This document shows positions 1-7,141 of a stretch of 55,463 bases of DNA, piece by piece. Source of the DNA: an uncultured bacterium. Lineage in GTDB: Bacteria; Planctomycetota; Phycisphaerae; Phycisphaerales; SM1A02. The stretch covers positions 1 through 55,463 of the forward strand of contig CAITDI010000029.1 in NCBI GenBank assembly GCA_903891095.1. Reading direction: 5' to 3'. Made by a program: the position numbers and the translations under genes. Numbering within the stretch: the first letter of the stretch is position 1; each line of letters starts with the position of its first letter. The notes under the pieces are model-generated. The model made no database searches. It was not told where the DNA came from and saw only the letters and a list, made by a program, of their open reading frames with translations.

Positions 1-269
1 CGCATGAGATGCGCCTGGTCGGCATCGCGCGGAATCGTGCGGAGAACGCGCGACGCGCTGGCGCGCGCATCGGCGAGGTCGCCGCGCACGCGGTCGCGCT
101 CGAGCGCGATCACATCGTGCTGCGCTGCGCGGGCAAGGAGCCGACCGCACTCGGCGGTGCGCGAGTCGGACGCGGCGACGGCCGGCCAGAGCATGAAGCC
201 CGAGCAGGCGGCGAGCGCAACGACCGAAAGTCCGAAGCAGGTGAGCGAGGTGTTGCTTGCACGCATCAT
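1..269 (-). CDS. PilO/GspM-like pilus or secretion assembly protein (partial, 3' end off window)
   Basis: Reads ATGATGCGTGCAAGC on the minus strand; the first ATG overlaps the stop of the preceding pilN by four bases (ATGA), so translation is probably coupled. Visible are one N-terminal hydrophobic helix (about residues 8-33) followed by a polar, helical stretch rich in Arg and Ala, as in inner-membrane PilO or GspM proteins, which dimerise with PilN through periplasmic coiled coils. Only about 89 residues are inside the window. The assignment rests on position directly after PilM and PilN and on the single-helix layout, not on a diagnostic motif. It could be another small membrane component of the same machine. 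Confidence 0.6.
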   Translation of the reverse strand, partial: MMRASNTSLTCFGLSVVALAACSGFMLWPAVAASDSRTAECGRLLARAAQHDVIALERDRVRGDLADARASASRVLRTIPRDADQAHLM

Positions 270-946
270 TGTCCAGCCTCCTTGGCGGACTCGGCCACCG
301 CTGCTCCCGCCGCGGTGATCTCCGGCAGCTTCCACCGGCGATCGAGGTCGACCCTGAACTTCACGCGGAACTCGCGCGCGTTGTGCCCGCGGAACTCGCG
401 GCTGCGGCTCGACTCGAGGCTCACCTGCGAGATCGGCGCCAGCGCGCCGAGCCCGTCGACGATGCTGTTCACGTCGGATTCGTCGGCGGCGATGCCGGCG
501 ATCTCGCCCACGAGCTCGCGCGTCGTCGGCGTGTCCTTGGCCACGCGGCGGATCTTCTTGTTCGTGCCCTGCACGTTCTCGTAGTTGAGGTCGATCTTCT
601 CGAGCAGCGCGCCTGCGGGCAGCGCGCCCGCGATCGCACGCACGAGGCCGCTCGCGGGAATCGCGACGCCGACCGAACGCTGCAGCTCGACCGACGCGAC
701 GATGTCGCGCTGCTCCGAGCGGAGCTTGGCGATCTCCTCGTCGAGCGCGATCACCGGCGCACCGGCTTCGCGCGCGGCGGCGAGCATCTGCGCCGAGCGC
801 GCGTCGATCCAGCGCGCGGTGAGCGCGATGCCGAGCGCGACGGTTCCGATGCACGCAGACGCGAGCATCACGCGGCGCGACGCGCGGCCGCGCGCAACGC
901 GGTCCGCGATCGACGGCGGGACGAGGTTGACTTCATGCATGCTCAT
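266..946 (-). CDS. pilN: PilN-like type IV pilus/type II secretion assembly protein
   Basis: 226 residues beginning MSMHEVNLVPPS. The NLVP motif near the N terminus is the conserved PilN sequence that docks into the cytoplasmic groove of PilM. A single transmembrane helix follows (about residues 24-42), then a periplasmic coiled-coil and a ferredoxin-like C-terminal half, typical of PilN. Start chosen at 946 because AAGGAA lies about eight bases upstream and the ATG overlaps the pilM stop by four bases. It would link the cytoplasmic PilM ring to the periplasmic PilO-like protein encoded next. The family call is firm; whether it serves a pilus or a type II secretion system cannot be told from this gene. 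Confidence 0.85.
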   Translation of the reverse strand: MSMHEVNLVPPSIADRVARGRASRRVMLASACIGTVALGIALTARWIDARSAQMLAAAREAGAPVIALDEEIAKLRSEQRDIVASVELQRSVGVAIPASGLVRAIAGALPAGALLEKIDLNYENVQGTNKKIRRVAKDTPTTRELVGEIAGIAADESDVNSIVDGLGALAPISQVSLESSRSREFRGHNAREFRVKFRVDLDRRWKLPEITAAGAAVAESAKEAGQ

Positions 947-2046
947 GCTGCGTTCCTTTCGGCGCGCGGCGCCGATGCGCGCGCTTCGGACGCGCGGCAG
1001 GCAAGCCCGAAGGCCGCGAGCCACGGCGCGAAATCGCGCGACGCCACCTTCGCGTCGAGCGCCGCCTGGGGCAGCTCGGACTCGTACGCGACCACGCTGG
1101 CGCGCGTGGTTTCCTCGATGATTCCGGCGAGCCGCGGCTCCGCGCCATGCGGACCCGAGAGCACGACGCGCGTCGGCTGGCCGCCGCGGAACGTCACGCC
1201 GTAGTAGCGCAGGCACAGCGCGACCTCGCCCGCAAGGGCGTCGATCGTCGCACGCGTCGCGGCGAGCGCGGCTTCCTCGGCCACGGCATCGACCGCAGGC
1301 GCGATCCCGCGCACGGCGGCGATGCGATGCGCGCGCAGCACGGCAGCCGCATCGATCGGCACCGACAGACGCGCCGCGACCGCCTGGTCGAGCGACTCGC
1401 CACCGATGGGAATCTCGCGGCAGAACGCGATGCGATCACCGCGCAGCACCATGATGCACGAGCCATGCTGCTCGACATGCAGGACCGCGCGCACATTGTT
1501 GACATCGACGTCGCGCCGCGAGCGGCGGCTGATCGCGCGGGCGATCGACATGAAGCGCGGCTCGACCGCGATCGGATCGAATCCCGCGTCCATCAGCGCA
1601 GCGAGCGCCTGCTCGAGCATCTCGGTCGACGCGGCGACGACCAGCTGTTCTTCCTTGGCATCGCCGGGATTCGCGGGCGCACCCGTGGGAATCGCATCGG
1701 CCACGATCGACTCGCGCGGCAGCGCGTTGCGCTCCGACGCCTCCCACGCGATCGCCTCGCGCGCATCGGCGCCGCCGACCGACGGAAGCTTGGCGACATG
1801 CATGCGCGCGACCGTCGCCGGAAGCCCGACCACGACGTCGCGACCGACGAATCCCGCGCTGCGCATCGCGGCAGCAGCCGCGCTCGCGCGACGCGCGAGA
1901 TCCGCGCCGGGCTCGACATGCGCGTGCACGACCGCGGACGGGCGTTCATCGCCACGACGAACCTGCATCGCGCGCGGAGACTCCGCGCCGAGGTCCAGTC
2001 CGATCGGTCCGATGCTGCGATTCCAGGGCATGCGCCAAAACGCCAT
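943..2046 (-). CDS. pilM: PilM-like actin-fold ATPase, type IV pilus/type II secretion assembly
   Basis: 367 residues. N-terminal IGLDLGAESPRAMQVRR resembles the phosphate-1 loop of actin-like PilM/GspL proteins. A later VLHVEQHGSCIMVLRGDRI and the IPIGGESLDQAVA region match the SHS2/ATPase core. PilM forms a cytoplasmic ring on the inner membrane and binds the NLVP tail of PilN, encoded immediately downstream with a four-base overlap. A perfect GGAGG lies five bases before the ATG, but it sits inside a strong hairpin (2051-2084), so translation may be regulated or coupled. The upstream pseudopilin gene ends 115 bases away, probably in the same transcript. Confidence 0.85.
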   Translation of the reverse strand: MAFWRMPWNRSIGPIGLDLGAESPRAMQVRRGDERPSAVVHAHVEPGADLARRASAAAAAMRSAGFVGRDVVVGLPATVARMHVAKLPSVGGADAREAIAWEASERNALPRESIVADAIPTGAPANPGDAKEEQLVVAASTEMLEQALAALMDAGFDPIAVEPRFMSIARAISRRSRRDVDVNNVRAVLHVEQHGSCIMVLRGDRIAFCREIPIGGESLDQAVAARLSVPIDAAAVLRAHRIAAVRGIAPAVDAVAEEAALAATRATIDALAGEVALCLRYYGVTFRGGQPTRVVLSGPHGAEPRLAGIIEETTRASVVAYESELPQAALDAKVASRDFAPWLAAFGLACRASEARASAPRAERNAA

Positions 2047-2050
2047 CGAG

Positions 2051-2084
2051 TCCTCCTAGGGCGGCACGGGGCCGCCACGGAGGA
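2051..2084 (-). promoter_or_regulatory. Hairpin sequestering the pilM ribosome-binding site
   Basis: On the minus strand TCCTCC and GGCGGC (2084-2071 side) are followed by a five-base loop and then GCCGCC and GGAGGA. The last block is the pilM Shine-Dalgarno sequence, five bases before the ATG. Both arms pair perfectly (6 bp plus 6 bp with small internal bulges of two and three bases), so the ribosome-binding site is buried when the RNA folds. The pairing is seen directly; regulatory use is inference. Confidence 0.6.
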
Positions 2085-2161
2085 TTCGTCGGCGTTTCAG
2101 AGGCTTGGCTTTGGCGCTGTTCGCGGACCGACGGGAAATCACCCGATCGTCGCGCGACGGC

Positions 2162-2749
2162 TCAAGGCGTTTCGGCCGCAAGGCGCGTGACGCGGATCTT
2201 GCCGGTCACAGCCGAGACATCGAGCTGGTAGGTCGCGTCAGGCGAACTGAGGCGAATCTTGCCGCCGGTACCCGGAAGTCCACCGGCGCCGACCGTACCA
2301 CCCAGCTCGTCGAAGGTCATGCAGCGCTTGCCGCTGTCGAGATCGACGCGCTTGACGCGCACGCTCGAGTAGCGGTTGCTCTTGGTCAGGTCGCACACGT
2401 ACGCGCCGCGCTGCGCGCTGTCCGCAAGCGGATCGAGCACGTAGTCGGCGGTCGCGGCGTCGAACGGCGACGCGAGGTCCGCTTCATCCATGCGCACCAG
2501 CGCCCAGCCCGTGCCGTCCTCAAAGAAGACGACGCGGCGGAATCCCTGGTTGGCGAGCGCATCGCTCTGCGCGAACGAGATGTCCGCGATCAGCTGGCGC
2601 ACCGCAGCCTGCGTGTCGAAGTCGCCGCGCCCCGAGAGATACGGCACGAGCAGCGCACCGGCAAGTCCGAGGATCGCCACGACGATCAGCACCTCGATGA
2701 GGGTGTAGCCGCGTCGAATCGCCTTGAACATGCTGGTTCCGCTGCGCAT
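2162..2749 (-). CDS. GspH-like minor pseudopilin
   Basis: 195 residues. The N terminus carries a prepilin leader ending RRG, cut before YTLIEVLIVVAILGLAGA, the class III signal read by prepilin peptidase; Glu at +5 is present. The rest contains a short helical region and beta-rich segments, with length matching GspH/FimT minor pseudopilins rather than the shorter GspG. Start at 2749 has GAGGAA six bases upstream. A disulfide is possible between Cys residues in VCDL and KRCMTF. It lies between the unknown 137-residue protein and pilM, consistent with a tip or priming subunit. The exact minor-pilin class is inferred. Confidence 0.8.
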   Translation of the reverse strand: MRSGTSMFKAIRRGYTLIEVLIVVAILGLAGALLVPYLSGRGDFDTQAAVRQLIADISFAQSDALANQGFRRVVFFEDGTGWALVRMDEADLASPFDAATADYVLDPLADSAQRGAYVCDLTKSNRYSSVRVKRVDLDSGKRCMTFDELGGTVGAGGLPGTGGKIRLSSPDATYQLDVSAVTGKIRVTRLAAETP

Positions 2750-2777
2750 GGAGTTCCTCGTTCGTTCGATCGCCTGA

Positions 2778-3191
2778 TCACTGGCCGCGCGACGCGTCGC
2801 GAAGCTTCGCGTAGTCGATCTCGAGCTTCAGGTCGTTGAGGTTGGTGACCTCGGTGCGAACGCGTCCGCTGAGCATCGCGGACTTCATCTCCGCGACTTC
2901 CTGGCGGAGCGAACGGAGCTGGCTGATGATCTCGGCCTGCTGCGCGCCCGCGTCGAGAAGCACGTCGTTGCCGCTCGCGGCACGCTGCTCGATGCTCAGC
3001 GCGCTCGGCGCCGGCGGACCGGCGTGCGCACGCTGCATCATCGGATTGCTGCCGCTGGTGGCGATCAGCCACACGCCGATGCCGAGGATGCACGCATTGA
3101 GGATGGTCCAACCCGCGAAGCGCGCGCCCGTGTTCTTGCAGGCGGTTGCGTCGCTGGCCGGTCGGTTGTCGGTGTCGTGTGAATGATTCAT
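2778..3191 (-). CDS. Unknown membrane coiled-coil protein in pseudopilin operon
   Basis: 137 residues from MNHSHDTDN. I do not recognise the family. It has a polar N terminus of about 26 residues, one transmembrane helix (ARFAGWTILNACILGIGVWL), then a Pro/Ala linker and a C-terminal heptad-like helix (QQAEIISQLRSLRQEVAEMK) ending in charged residues. This is the layout of a single-pass protein with a periplasmic coiled coil, similar in plan to PilN/PilO/GspM but without the NLVP motif. It lies between two pseudopilin genes on the same strand with short gaps, so a structural or assembly role in the same machine is likely. The start follows a GGAGAGAAGCC ribosome-binding site. Confidence 0.75.
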   Translation of the reverse strand: MNHSHDTDNRPASDATACKNTGARFAGWTILNACILGIGVWLIATSGSNPMMQRAHAGPPAPSALSIEQRAASGNDVLLDAGAQQAEIISQLRSLRQEVAEMKSAMLSGRVRTEVTNLNDLKLEIDYAKLRDASRGQ

Positions 3192-3287
3192 GGCTTCTCT
3201 CCCCAATCGTGTCGACCATTGCTGGCCGAGACTTGTGCATGAGTTCGGAGACCGCGGGACGCGGCGTGATCGCATCGCCTGGGCATA

Positions 3288-3680
3288 TCACCAGGTCGGC
3301 GCATCAGCGACCGCGAGCGTGTCGCGACCTTCGTACGCCACCTTCAGGCGCACGCCGTCGAAGCTCCAGGTGTATCCCATCGGGAGCACCGGGCGACGCT
3401 GCAGCAGCGGCAGGCGACCCTCGTCGAGCATGGTCATCGCTTCCCACAGCGTGTCGGTTCCATCGGCACCGGCCGCAGGCGGAATCGCGCCGTTATGACG
3501 AAGTCGGTAGAGCTCGATCTGACCGCGGACCGTCGCAAGCTGCGACTTCGCGGTTCCACGCGCCGCATCCTCTGCGGTGCGCGTGAGGTTCGGGAGCACC
3601 AGCGCCGCAAGGATGCCGATGATCACCACGACGATGAGAATCTCGATCAGGGTGAAACCACGACGTGCTTTGGTGTACAT
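3288..3680 (-). CDS. GspG-like pseudopilin (second copy)
   Basis: 130 residues. Short leader MYTKARRG followed by FTLIEILIVVVIIGILAALV, a textbook type II pseudopilin signal and assembly helix with Glu at +5. The stretch QLATVRGQIELYRLRHNG matches the GspG helical region, and the C-terminal part (LPMGYTWSFDG) resembles the calcium-site end of the first copy. It is a paralogue of the protein encoded at 3821-4222; the two share the order leader, SQL-TVR-Q-ELxRxxxNG, then a Pro-Gly-Tyr turn. The gap of about 140 bases between them holds a strong hairpin. The product would be exported, N-methylated and polymerised in the inner membrane. Confidence 0.85.
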   Translation of the reverse strand: MYTKARRGFTLIEILIVVVIIGILAALVLPNLTRTAEDAARGTAKSQLATVRGQIELYRLRHNGAIPPAAGADGTDTLWEAMTMLDEGRLPLLQRRPVLPMGYTWSFDGVRLKVAYEGRDTLAVADAPTW

Positions 3681-3771
3681 GCGTACTTCTCGCAGTAAGC
3701 GGCCAGGACGATGGCCGAGGTTGCCTGTCAGTTGCCTATCAGTTGCTTGAGTGCCCTATCCACCCGCAAGC

Positions 3772-3799
3772 GGGCTGCACGGATTTCTCCGTGCAGCCC
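3772..3799 (-). other. RNA hairpin between the two GspG-like genes
   Basis: A perfect 12-bp inverted repeat (GGGCTGCACGGA / TCCGTGCAGCCC) with a four-base loop that reads GAAA on the coding (minus) strand, a GNRA tetraloop. No U-run follows it, so it is more likely an mRNA stabiliser or partial attenuator than a full terminator. It would allow the first pseudopilin to be made in excess over downstream genes. The structure is seen; the role is inference. Confidence 0.5.
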
Positions 3800-3820
3800 G
3801 GGACGTTCAGTCAGATTCGA

Positions 3821-4222
3821 TTACCAGCCTTCGATCGCCGGGAGGGTGAGGCCCTCAGGCAGCGTCGCACCGGTGAAGGTGACGTAGATGGTCTCGACGT
3901 TCGGCGTCGAGGCGTTGTCGCCCCACACGAACTCGTAACCCGTCGGGAGCGTCGGCTCCTTCTGGAGGTACGGATCCTCGCCAGCCGGCGGGGTCATGAG
4001 GTCGGTGAAGTCGACGGGCAGGTTGCCGTTGTTACGGACGCGGAAGAGCTCAACCTGGCTGCGGACGGTCTGGAGCTGGCTCTTGACCGAGCTCTCAGCG
4101 GCTTCCTGCGAAGCGTTCGTGAACTGCGGGATCACGATCGCGGCGAGGATGCCGAGGATGACGACGACGATGAGGATTTCGATAAGCGTAAATCCACGAC
4201 GGAGCGAGCGATTGATGTGCAT
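3821..4222 (-). CDS. GspG-like major pseudopilin
   Basis: 133 residues from MHINRSLRRG, cut before FTLIEILIVVVILGILAAIV. Helical repeat SQLQTVRSQVELFRVRNN and C-terminal PTLPTGYEFVWGD follow, as in GspG/PulG-type major pseudopilins. Start at 4222 is preceded by AAGGAACTC. It is the first gene of the minus-strand operon running to the left edge. First position and a strong downstream hairpin suggest high expression, as expected for the major subunit of a type II secretion pseudopilus or related pilus. In planctomycetes such genes are often annotated as prepilin N-terminal cleavage/methylation proteins. Confidence 0.87.
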   Translation of the reverse strand: MHINRSLRRGFTLIEILIVVVILGILAAIVIPQFTNASQEAAESSVKSQLQTVRSQVELFRVRNNGNLPVDFTDLMTPPAGEDPYLQKEPTLPTGYEFVWGDNASTPNVETIYVTFTGATLPEGLTLPAIEGW

Positions 4223-4564
4223 GAGTTCCTTCTTTCCCTCGGAGTCTTCTTCTTCCATCCGGGGCACTGCCGATCCGAGGAGGAAATCGGCCGCCTGACG
4301 ATCATTTGGGCTCACACGAGCCCTGGTTTGAATGCCGCTGCGGACTGTTCGTCCGCAACGGCGCTTGCTCGGATCCCTCCCTGAGGCCTCACCGTCCCTC
4401 CGGCGGGAGACCAAGGACACGAAGCAACTCTCTGATCGTCCTGCGATCATCAACCCTTCAGCACGTAGGTCGATTCGGGCACGAAGTGCGCGGCCAGAGG
4501 CCCGTACATCCGAAACACCCGTCGAAGCCGTTACAGATGGAACTTGTGCGAGCCGCCGAGCAGC
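4223..4564. other. Leader region of the pseudopilin operon, no gene seen
   Basis: 342 bases between the PilZ-like gene and the first pseudopilin. It holds a strong imperfect hairpin at 4334-4362 (GCCG-C-TGCGGAC / GTCCGCA-A-CGGC with a TGTTC loop) and no ORF with a ribosome-binding site or familiar product. I could not pick a convincing -10 box for the pseudopilin operon. The hairpin may end PilZ transcription or structure the pilin leader. Confidence 0.4.
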
Positions 4565-4948
4565 TCAGCAGAGCGCCGTGCCGTCGAATCGCAGCGCGAT
4601 GCGATAGCGACCGTCGGACGCGCGCTCGCAACGCTGCACATGCGCAATGCCCGGTCGGCAGCGCTGGTCGCTAAAGCCCACGCTCACGCGCGTGCCCACC
4701 GCGATCGGCGTGATCGAGCGCCCGGCGAGCCACCACGGCGAGCAGCCCAGCGTGTCGAGCTCCACAAGGATGCCGAGGTCGACGCCAAGCGAGAGCAGCG
4801 TCGCAACGCCATGCAGCGGCCAGCGGTCGCCACGCCGACGCTCGATCCGAAACGGCTGCAGCAAGCGCTCGCGCTCCGGCCACCAATTGCCGAGCGGGCC
4901 CCGTGAGGCACTCGTTGGAAGCGGCGATAGCGTTGCGGGTACAGACAT
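4565..4948 (-). CDS. PilZ-domain-like protein, degenerate second motif
   Basis: 127 residues from MSVPATLSPLP. RIERRRGDRWPLHGVATL matches the N-terminal RxxxR arm of PilZ domains (cyclic-di-GMP binding), and GTRVSVGF plus the closing RIALRFDG fit later PilZ strands. Where PilZ normally has DxSxxG, this protein reads LDTLGCSPWWLAG, so nucleotide binding is uncertain. It lies upstream of, and on the same strand as, the pilus/secretion operon, which suits a regulatory partner. No Shine-Dalgarno is visible; the start lies within an 11-bp tandem repeat so two nearby ATGs exist, only one in frame. The family call is moderate. Confidence 0.6.
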   Translation of the reverse strand: MSVPATLSPLPTSASRGPLGNWWPERERLLQPFRIERRRGDRWPLHGVATLLSLGVDLGILVELDTLGCSPWWLAGRSITPIAVGTRVSVGFSDQRCRPGIAHVQRCERASDGRYRIALRFDGTALC

Positions 4949-4967
4949 GGATGCAACATGGATGCAA
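4946..4967 (-). repeat. 11-bp tandem repeat spanning the PilZ-like start codon
   Basis: CATGGATGCAA occurs twice head to tail at 4946-4956 and 4957-4967. On the minus strand each unit contains an ATG; only the copy at 4948 is in frame with the PilZ-like protein. Gain or loss of a unit would alter the leader. Confidence 0.7.
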
Positions 4968-5069
4968 ACGGCGCGAGCGGGCGGGACGTGCGGGAAGTTC
5001 GGCACTTCTACGCGCGCGGCTTGAGAACTTGCGATCTCCGCTCCGTGCGGCGATGTATAAAGCCCACCC

Positions 5070-5660
5070 ATGAAAATCGCCCCCGTCGCGCGACTCGCAG
5101 TTCCGACCGGCACAGCAGCCGCGACGGTGACCGCGCAGGGTTTCTCGGGAGACCCCGAGACCGACGCGCGGCGCTTCGGCTGCCTCGCGACGCTCGACGA
5201 CGCGTCGTTCCGCGGCGCGTTCGAGGAGCTGATCGTGGCGGGCGTCTACACCGTCATCTCGCAGCGCGTGTTCGTGCTCCGATCGAGCCGCGCGGGGGTC
5301 AAGCACTTCGCGGTGGTCCTTGCGATCGACGGCCGCGGCACGCCCCCCGCCATGCGCGCGGGCCTCGCCGCCCACAGTTGCGTCCTCGGCACCGACCCCG
5401 AGCACGAAGCCGCCGTTCGACTCCGCGCCCTGCTCGAGTACGAGACCAAGCAGCGCCCCGTCTTCCACGGCATGACCCCCGAAGGCATCACCTATTCGGG
5501 TTTCGAAGCCGAGGCCGCGGGCGCGGGCAACATCCTCGCGGAGGCCGCCACACTGATGCCCGAAAGCGCGCCCTCGACGGCGCTTGCGGTGCTCTGCGTC
5601 GGCCCAGCGGTGGAGTTCCCCGAAGGTTTGCTGGTCGCGCTCGGCGCGGCATCGGTCTGA
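5070..5660 (+). CDS. Hypothetical protein, 196 residues
   Basis: Not recognised. It is Ala-rich, soluble, with no signal peptide or membrane helix. The middle (GVYTVISQRVFVLRSSRAGVKHFAVVLAIDG) reads as two beta strands, and the C-terminal third is small-residue rich. TATAAA lies eight bases before the ATG and there is no Shine-Dalgarno sequence, in keeping with the leaderless pattern seen elsewhere in the window. It is divergent from the PilZ-like gene and about 105 bases upstream of serC on the same strand. Codon bias (G/C at third positions) supports a real gene. Confidence 0.65.
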   Translation: MKIAPVARLAVPTGTAAATVTAQGFSGDPETDARRFGCLATLDDASFRGAFEELIVAGVYTVISQRVFVLRSSRAGVKHFAVVLAIDGRGTPPAMRAGLAAHSCVLGTDPEHEAAVRLRALLEYETKQRPVFHGMTPEGITYSGFEAEAAGAGNILAEAATLMPESAPSTALAVLCVGPAVEFPEGLLVALGAASV

Positions 5661-5699
5661 GCCCAACGCGGCGCTGTTCCATGCTGAAATCCGCGCAGT

Positions 5700-5731
5700 G
5701 ACTGCTACCCTCGACGACTGCTACCATCGCG
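5700..5731 (+). repeat. 16-bp direct repeat in the serC promoter region
   Basis: GACTGCTACCCTCGAC (5700-5715) is followed directly by GACTGCTACCATCGCG (5716-5731), 13 of 16 matching. Each copy holds a TACCnT hexamer that could act as a -10 box for serC; GTGACT lies 18 bases before the second one. Promoter use is inference. Confidence 0.45.
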
Positions 5732-5765
5732 TTCCGCCCCGATTTGACTGGATGCGAGCCCACCC

Positions 5766-6926
5766 GTGACCACCATGAACCCCGCCGCCACCCCCGCCGC
5801 TCACGACGCCGCCCGCAAGCTGTTCCCGCAGACCCCCTCCAAGGGCCGCGTCTACAACTTCAGCGCGGGCCCGGCCTGCATGCCCGAGTGCGTGCTGGAG
5901 CAGCTCCGCGAGGAGCTCATCGACTGCCGCGGCGGCGGCATCGGCCTGCTCGAGCTCTCCCACCGCGGCGCGCTCTACGACGCGCTCAACAACGAAGCCG
6001 AGGCCGCCTGCCGCAAGGCCGCAGGCGTCGGCAGCGACTACGCCGTGTTCTTCATGCCGGGCGGCGCGACCATGCAGTTCGGACTGCTGCCGCTCAACTT
6101 CCTCGGCGAGACCGACACCGCCGCCTACATCGACACCTCGATCTGGTCCTACAAGGCCTACACCGAGGCGCTCCGCTGCCGCAACGTGACGGTCGCCTTT
6201 GACGGCCGCGCGCTGCCCGCCAAGTACTCGCGCGTCCCCAAGAAGGGCGAGTTCGCCGAGCCCAAGGGCGCCAAGTACCTCCTCTACTGCCAGAACAACA
6301 CCGTCGAGGGCACGACCTTCTGGGCGCCGCCCGAGACCAGCCTCCCGCTCATCGGCGACGCGACCAGCGACATCTTCTCGCGCCCGTGGGACTTCACCAA
6401 GCACGCGATGGTCATGGCCGCCGGTCAGAAGAACCTCGGCGCCTCGGGCGCCAGCCTCGTCATCGCGCGCAAGGACTTCCTCGCCAGCGCCACGCAGAAG
6501 CTCCCGCAGATCCTCCGCTTCGAGGACCACGCGAACGCCAAGTCGATCCTCAACACGCCGCCGACGTTTGCCGTGCGCGTGATGGGCCTCATGGCCGAGT
6601 GGACCCTCAAGGTCGGCGGCCCCGACGCGATCGCCAAGAACAACGCCTACAAGGCGAACCTCATCTGGGACGCCGTCGACAACTCGAACGGCTTCTACTC
6701 CTGGCCCGCCGAGAAGTGGTGCCGCTCGCACCTCAACGTCTGCTTCAAGACGCCGAAGGCCGAGCTCGATGCCCGATTTGTCGCGGAGGCGGAGAAGGCG
6801 GGGCTCTTCGGCCTCCTCGGCCACCGCGAGGCCGGCGGCATGCGCGCGTCGATCTACAACGCGTTCCCCGTGAAGGGCTGCGAGATCCTCGCCGACTTCA
6901 TGGCGGACTTCGCCAAGCGCGCCTGA
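5766..6926 (+). CDS. serC: Phosphoserine aminotransferase
   Basis: About 386 residues, class V PLP-dependent aminotransferase. It converts 3-phosphohydroxypyruvate and glutamate to phosphoserine in serine (and pyridoxine) synthesis. Seen: YNFSAGPACMPECVL near the N terminus, the LLELSHRG region, and MAAGQKNLGASGASLV carrying the PLP lysine. The C terminus has the HREAGGMRASIYNA segment that binds the substrate phosphate. Length is within the range of the family. The track-like start is a GTG at 5766; an ATG nine bases later (5775) is equally possible and there is no clear Shine-Dalgarno. No serine-pathway neighbours are present. Confidence 0.95.
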   Translation: MTTMNPAATPAAHDAARKLFPQTPSKGRVYNFSAGPACMPECVLEQLREELIDCRGGGIGLLELSHRGALYDALNNEAEAACRKAAGVGSDYAVFFMPGGATMQFGLLPLNFLGETDTAAYIDTSIWSYKAYTEALRCRNVTVAFDGRALPAKYSRVPKKGEFAEPKGAKYLLYCQNNTVEGTTFWAPPETSLPLIGDATSDIFSRPWDFTKHAMVMAAGQKNLGASGASLVIARKDFLASATQKLPQILRFEDHANAKSILNTPPTFAVRVMGLMAEWTLKVGGPDAIAKNNAYKANLIWDAVDNSNGFYSWPAEKWCRSHLNVCFKTPKAELDARFVAEAEKAGLFGLLGHREAGGMRASIYNAFPVKGCEILADFMADFAKRA

Positions 6927-7141
6927 TCGCTGTTCGACACACCAGAGGAAGCCGCCGCAGCGGCGACCGCTCCATATTCGAGGGGTGGTGCCCGCATGGC
7001 CGGCCAGTCACAGGCCGTGATGTTTCACGTCCATCGACACGGCCGAGCCTGCGGGTGGGCGTCACCGGACTCGAAACCCAAGTCGACTCGGCCTGATCTC
7101 GGCGCGATCACGGCCCGACTCGACTCCCAATTCGAGTCTCC
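6927..7141. other. Convergent intergenic region with inverted repeats
   Basis: 215 bases between the ends of serC and the flavin reductase gene. Small inverted repeats include CGGCC/GGCCG near 7001-7017 and GACTCGA/TCGAGTC (7117-7123 and 7132-7138). GACTCGA-like words recur several times. These may end transcription from both sides, but none has a clear U-run. No gene or tRNA seen. Confidence 0.35.

Noticed and set aside
6927-7141. Possible tRNA suggested by TTCGAGTC-like words
   Set aside because: No cloverleaf or acceptor stem could be formed on either strand.
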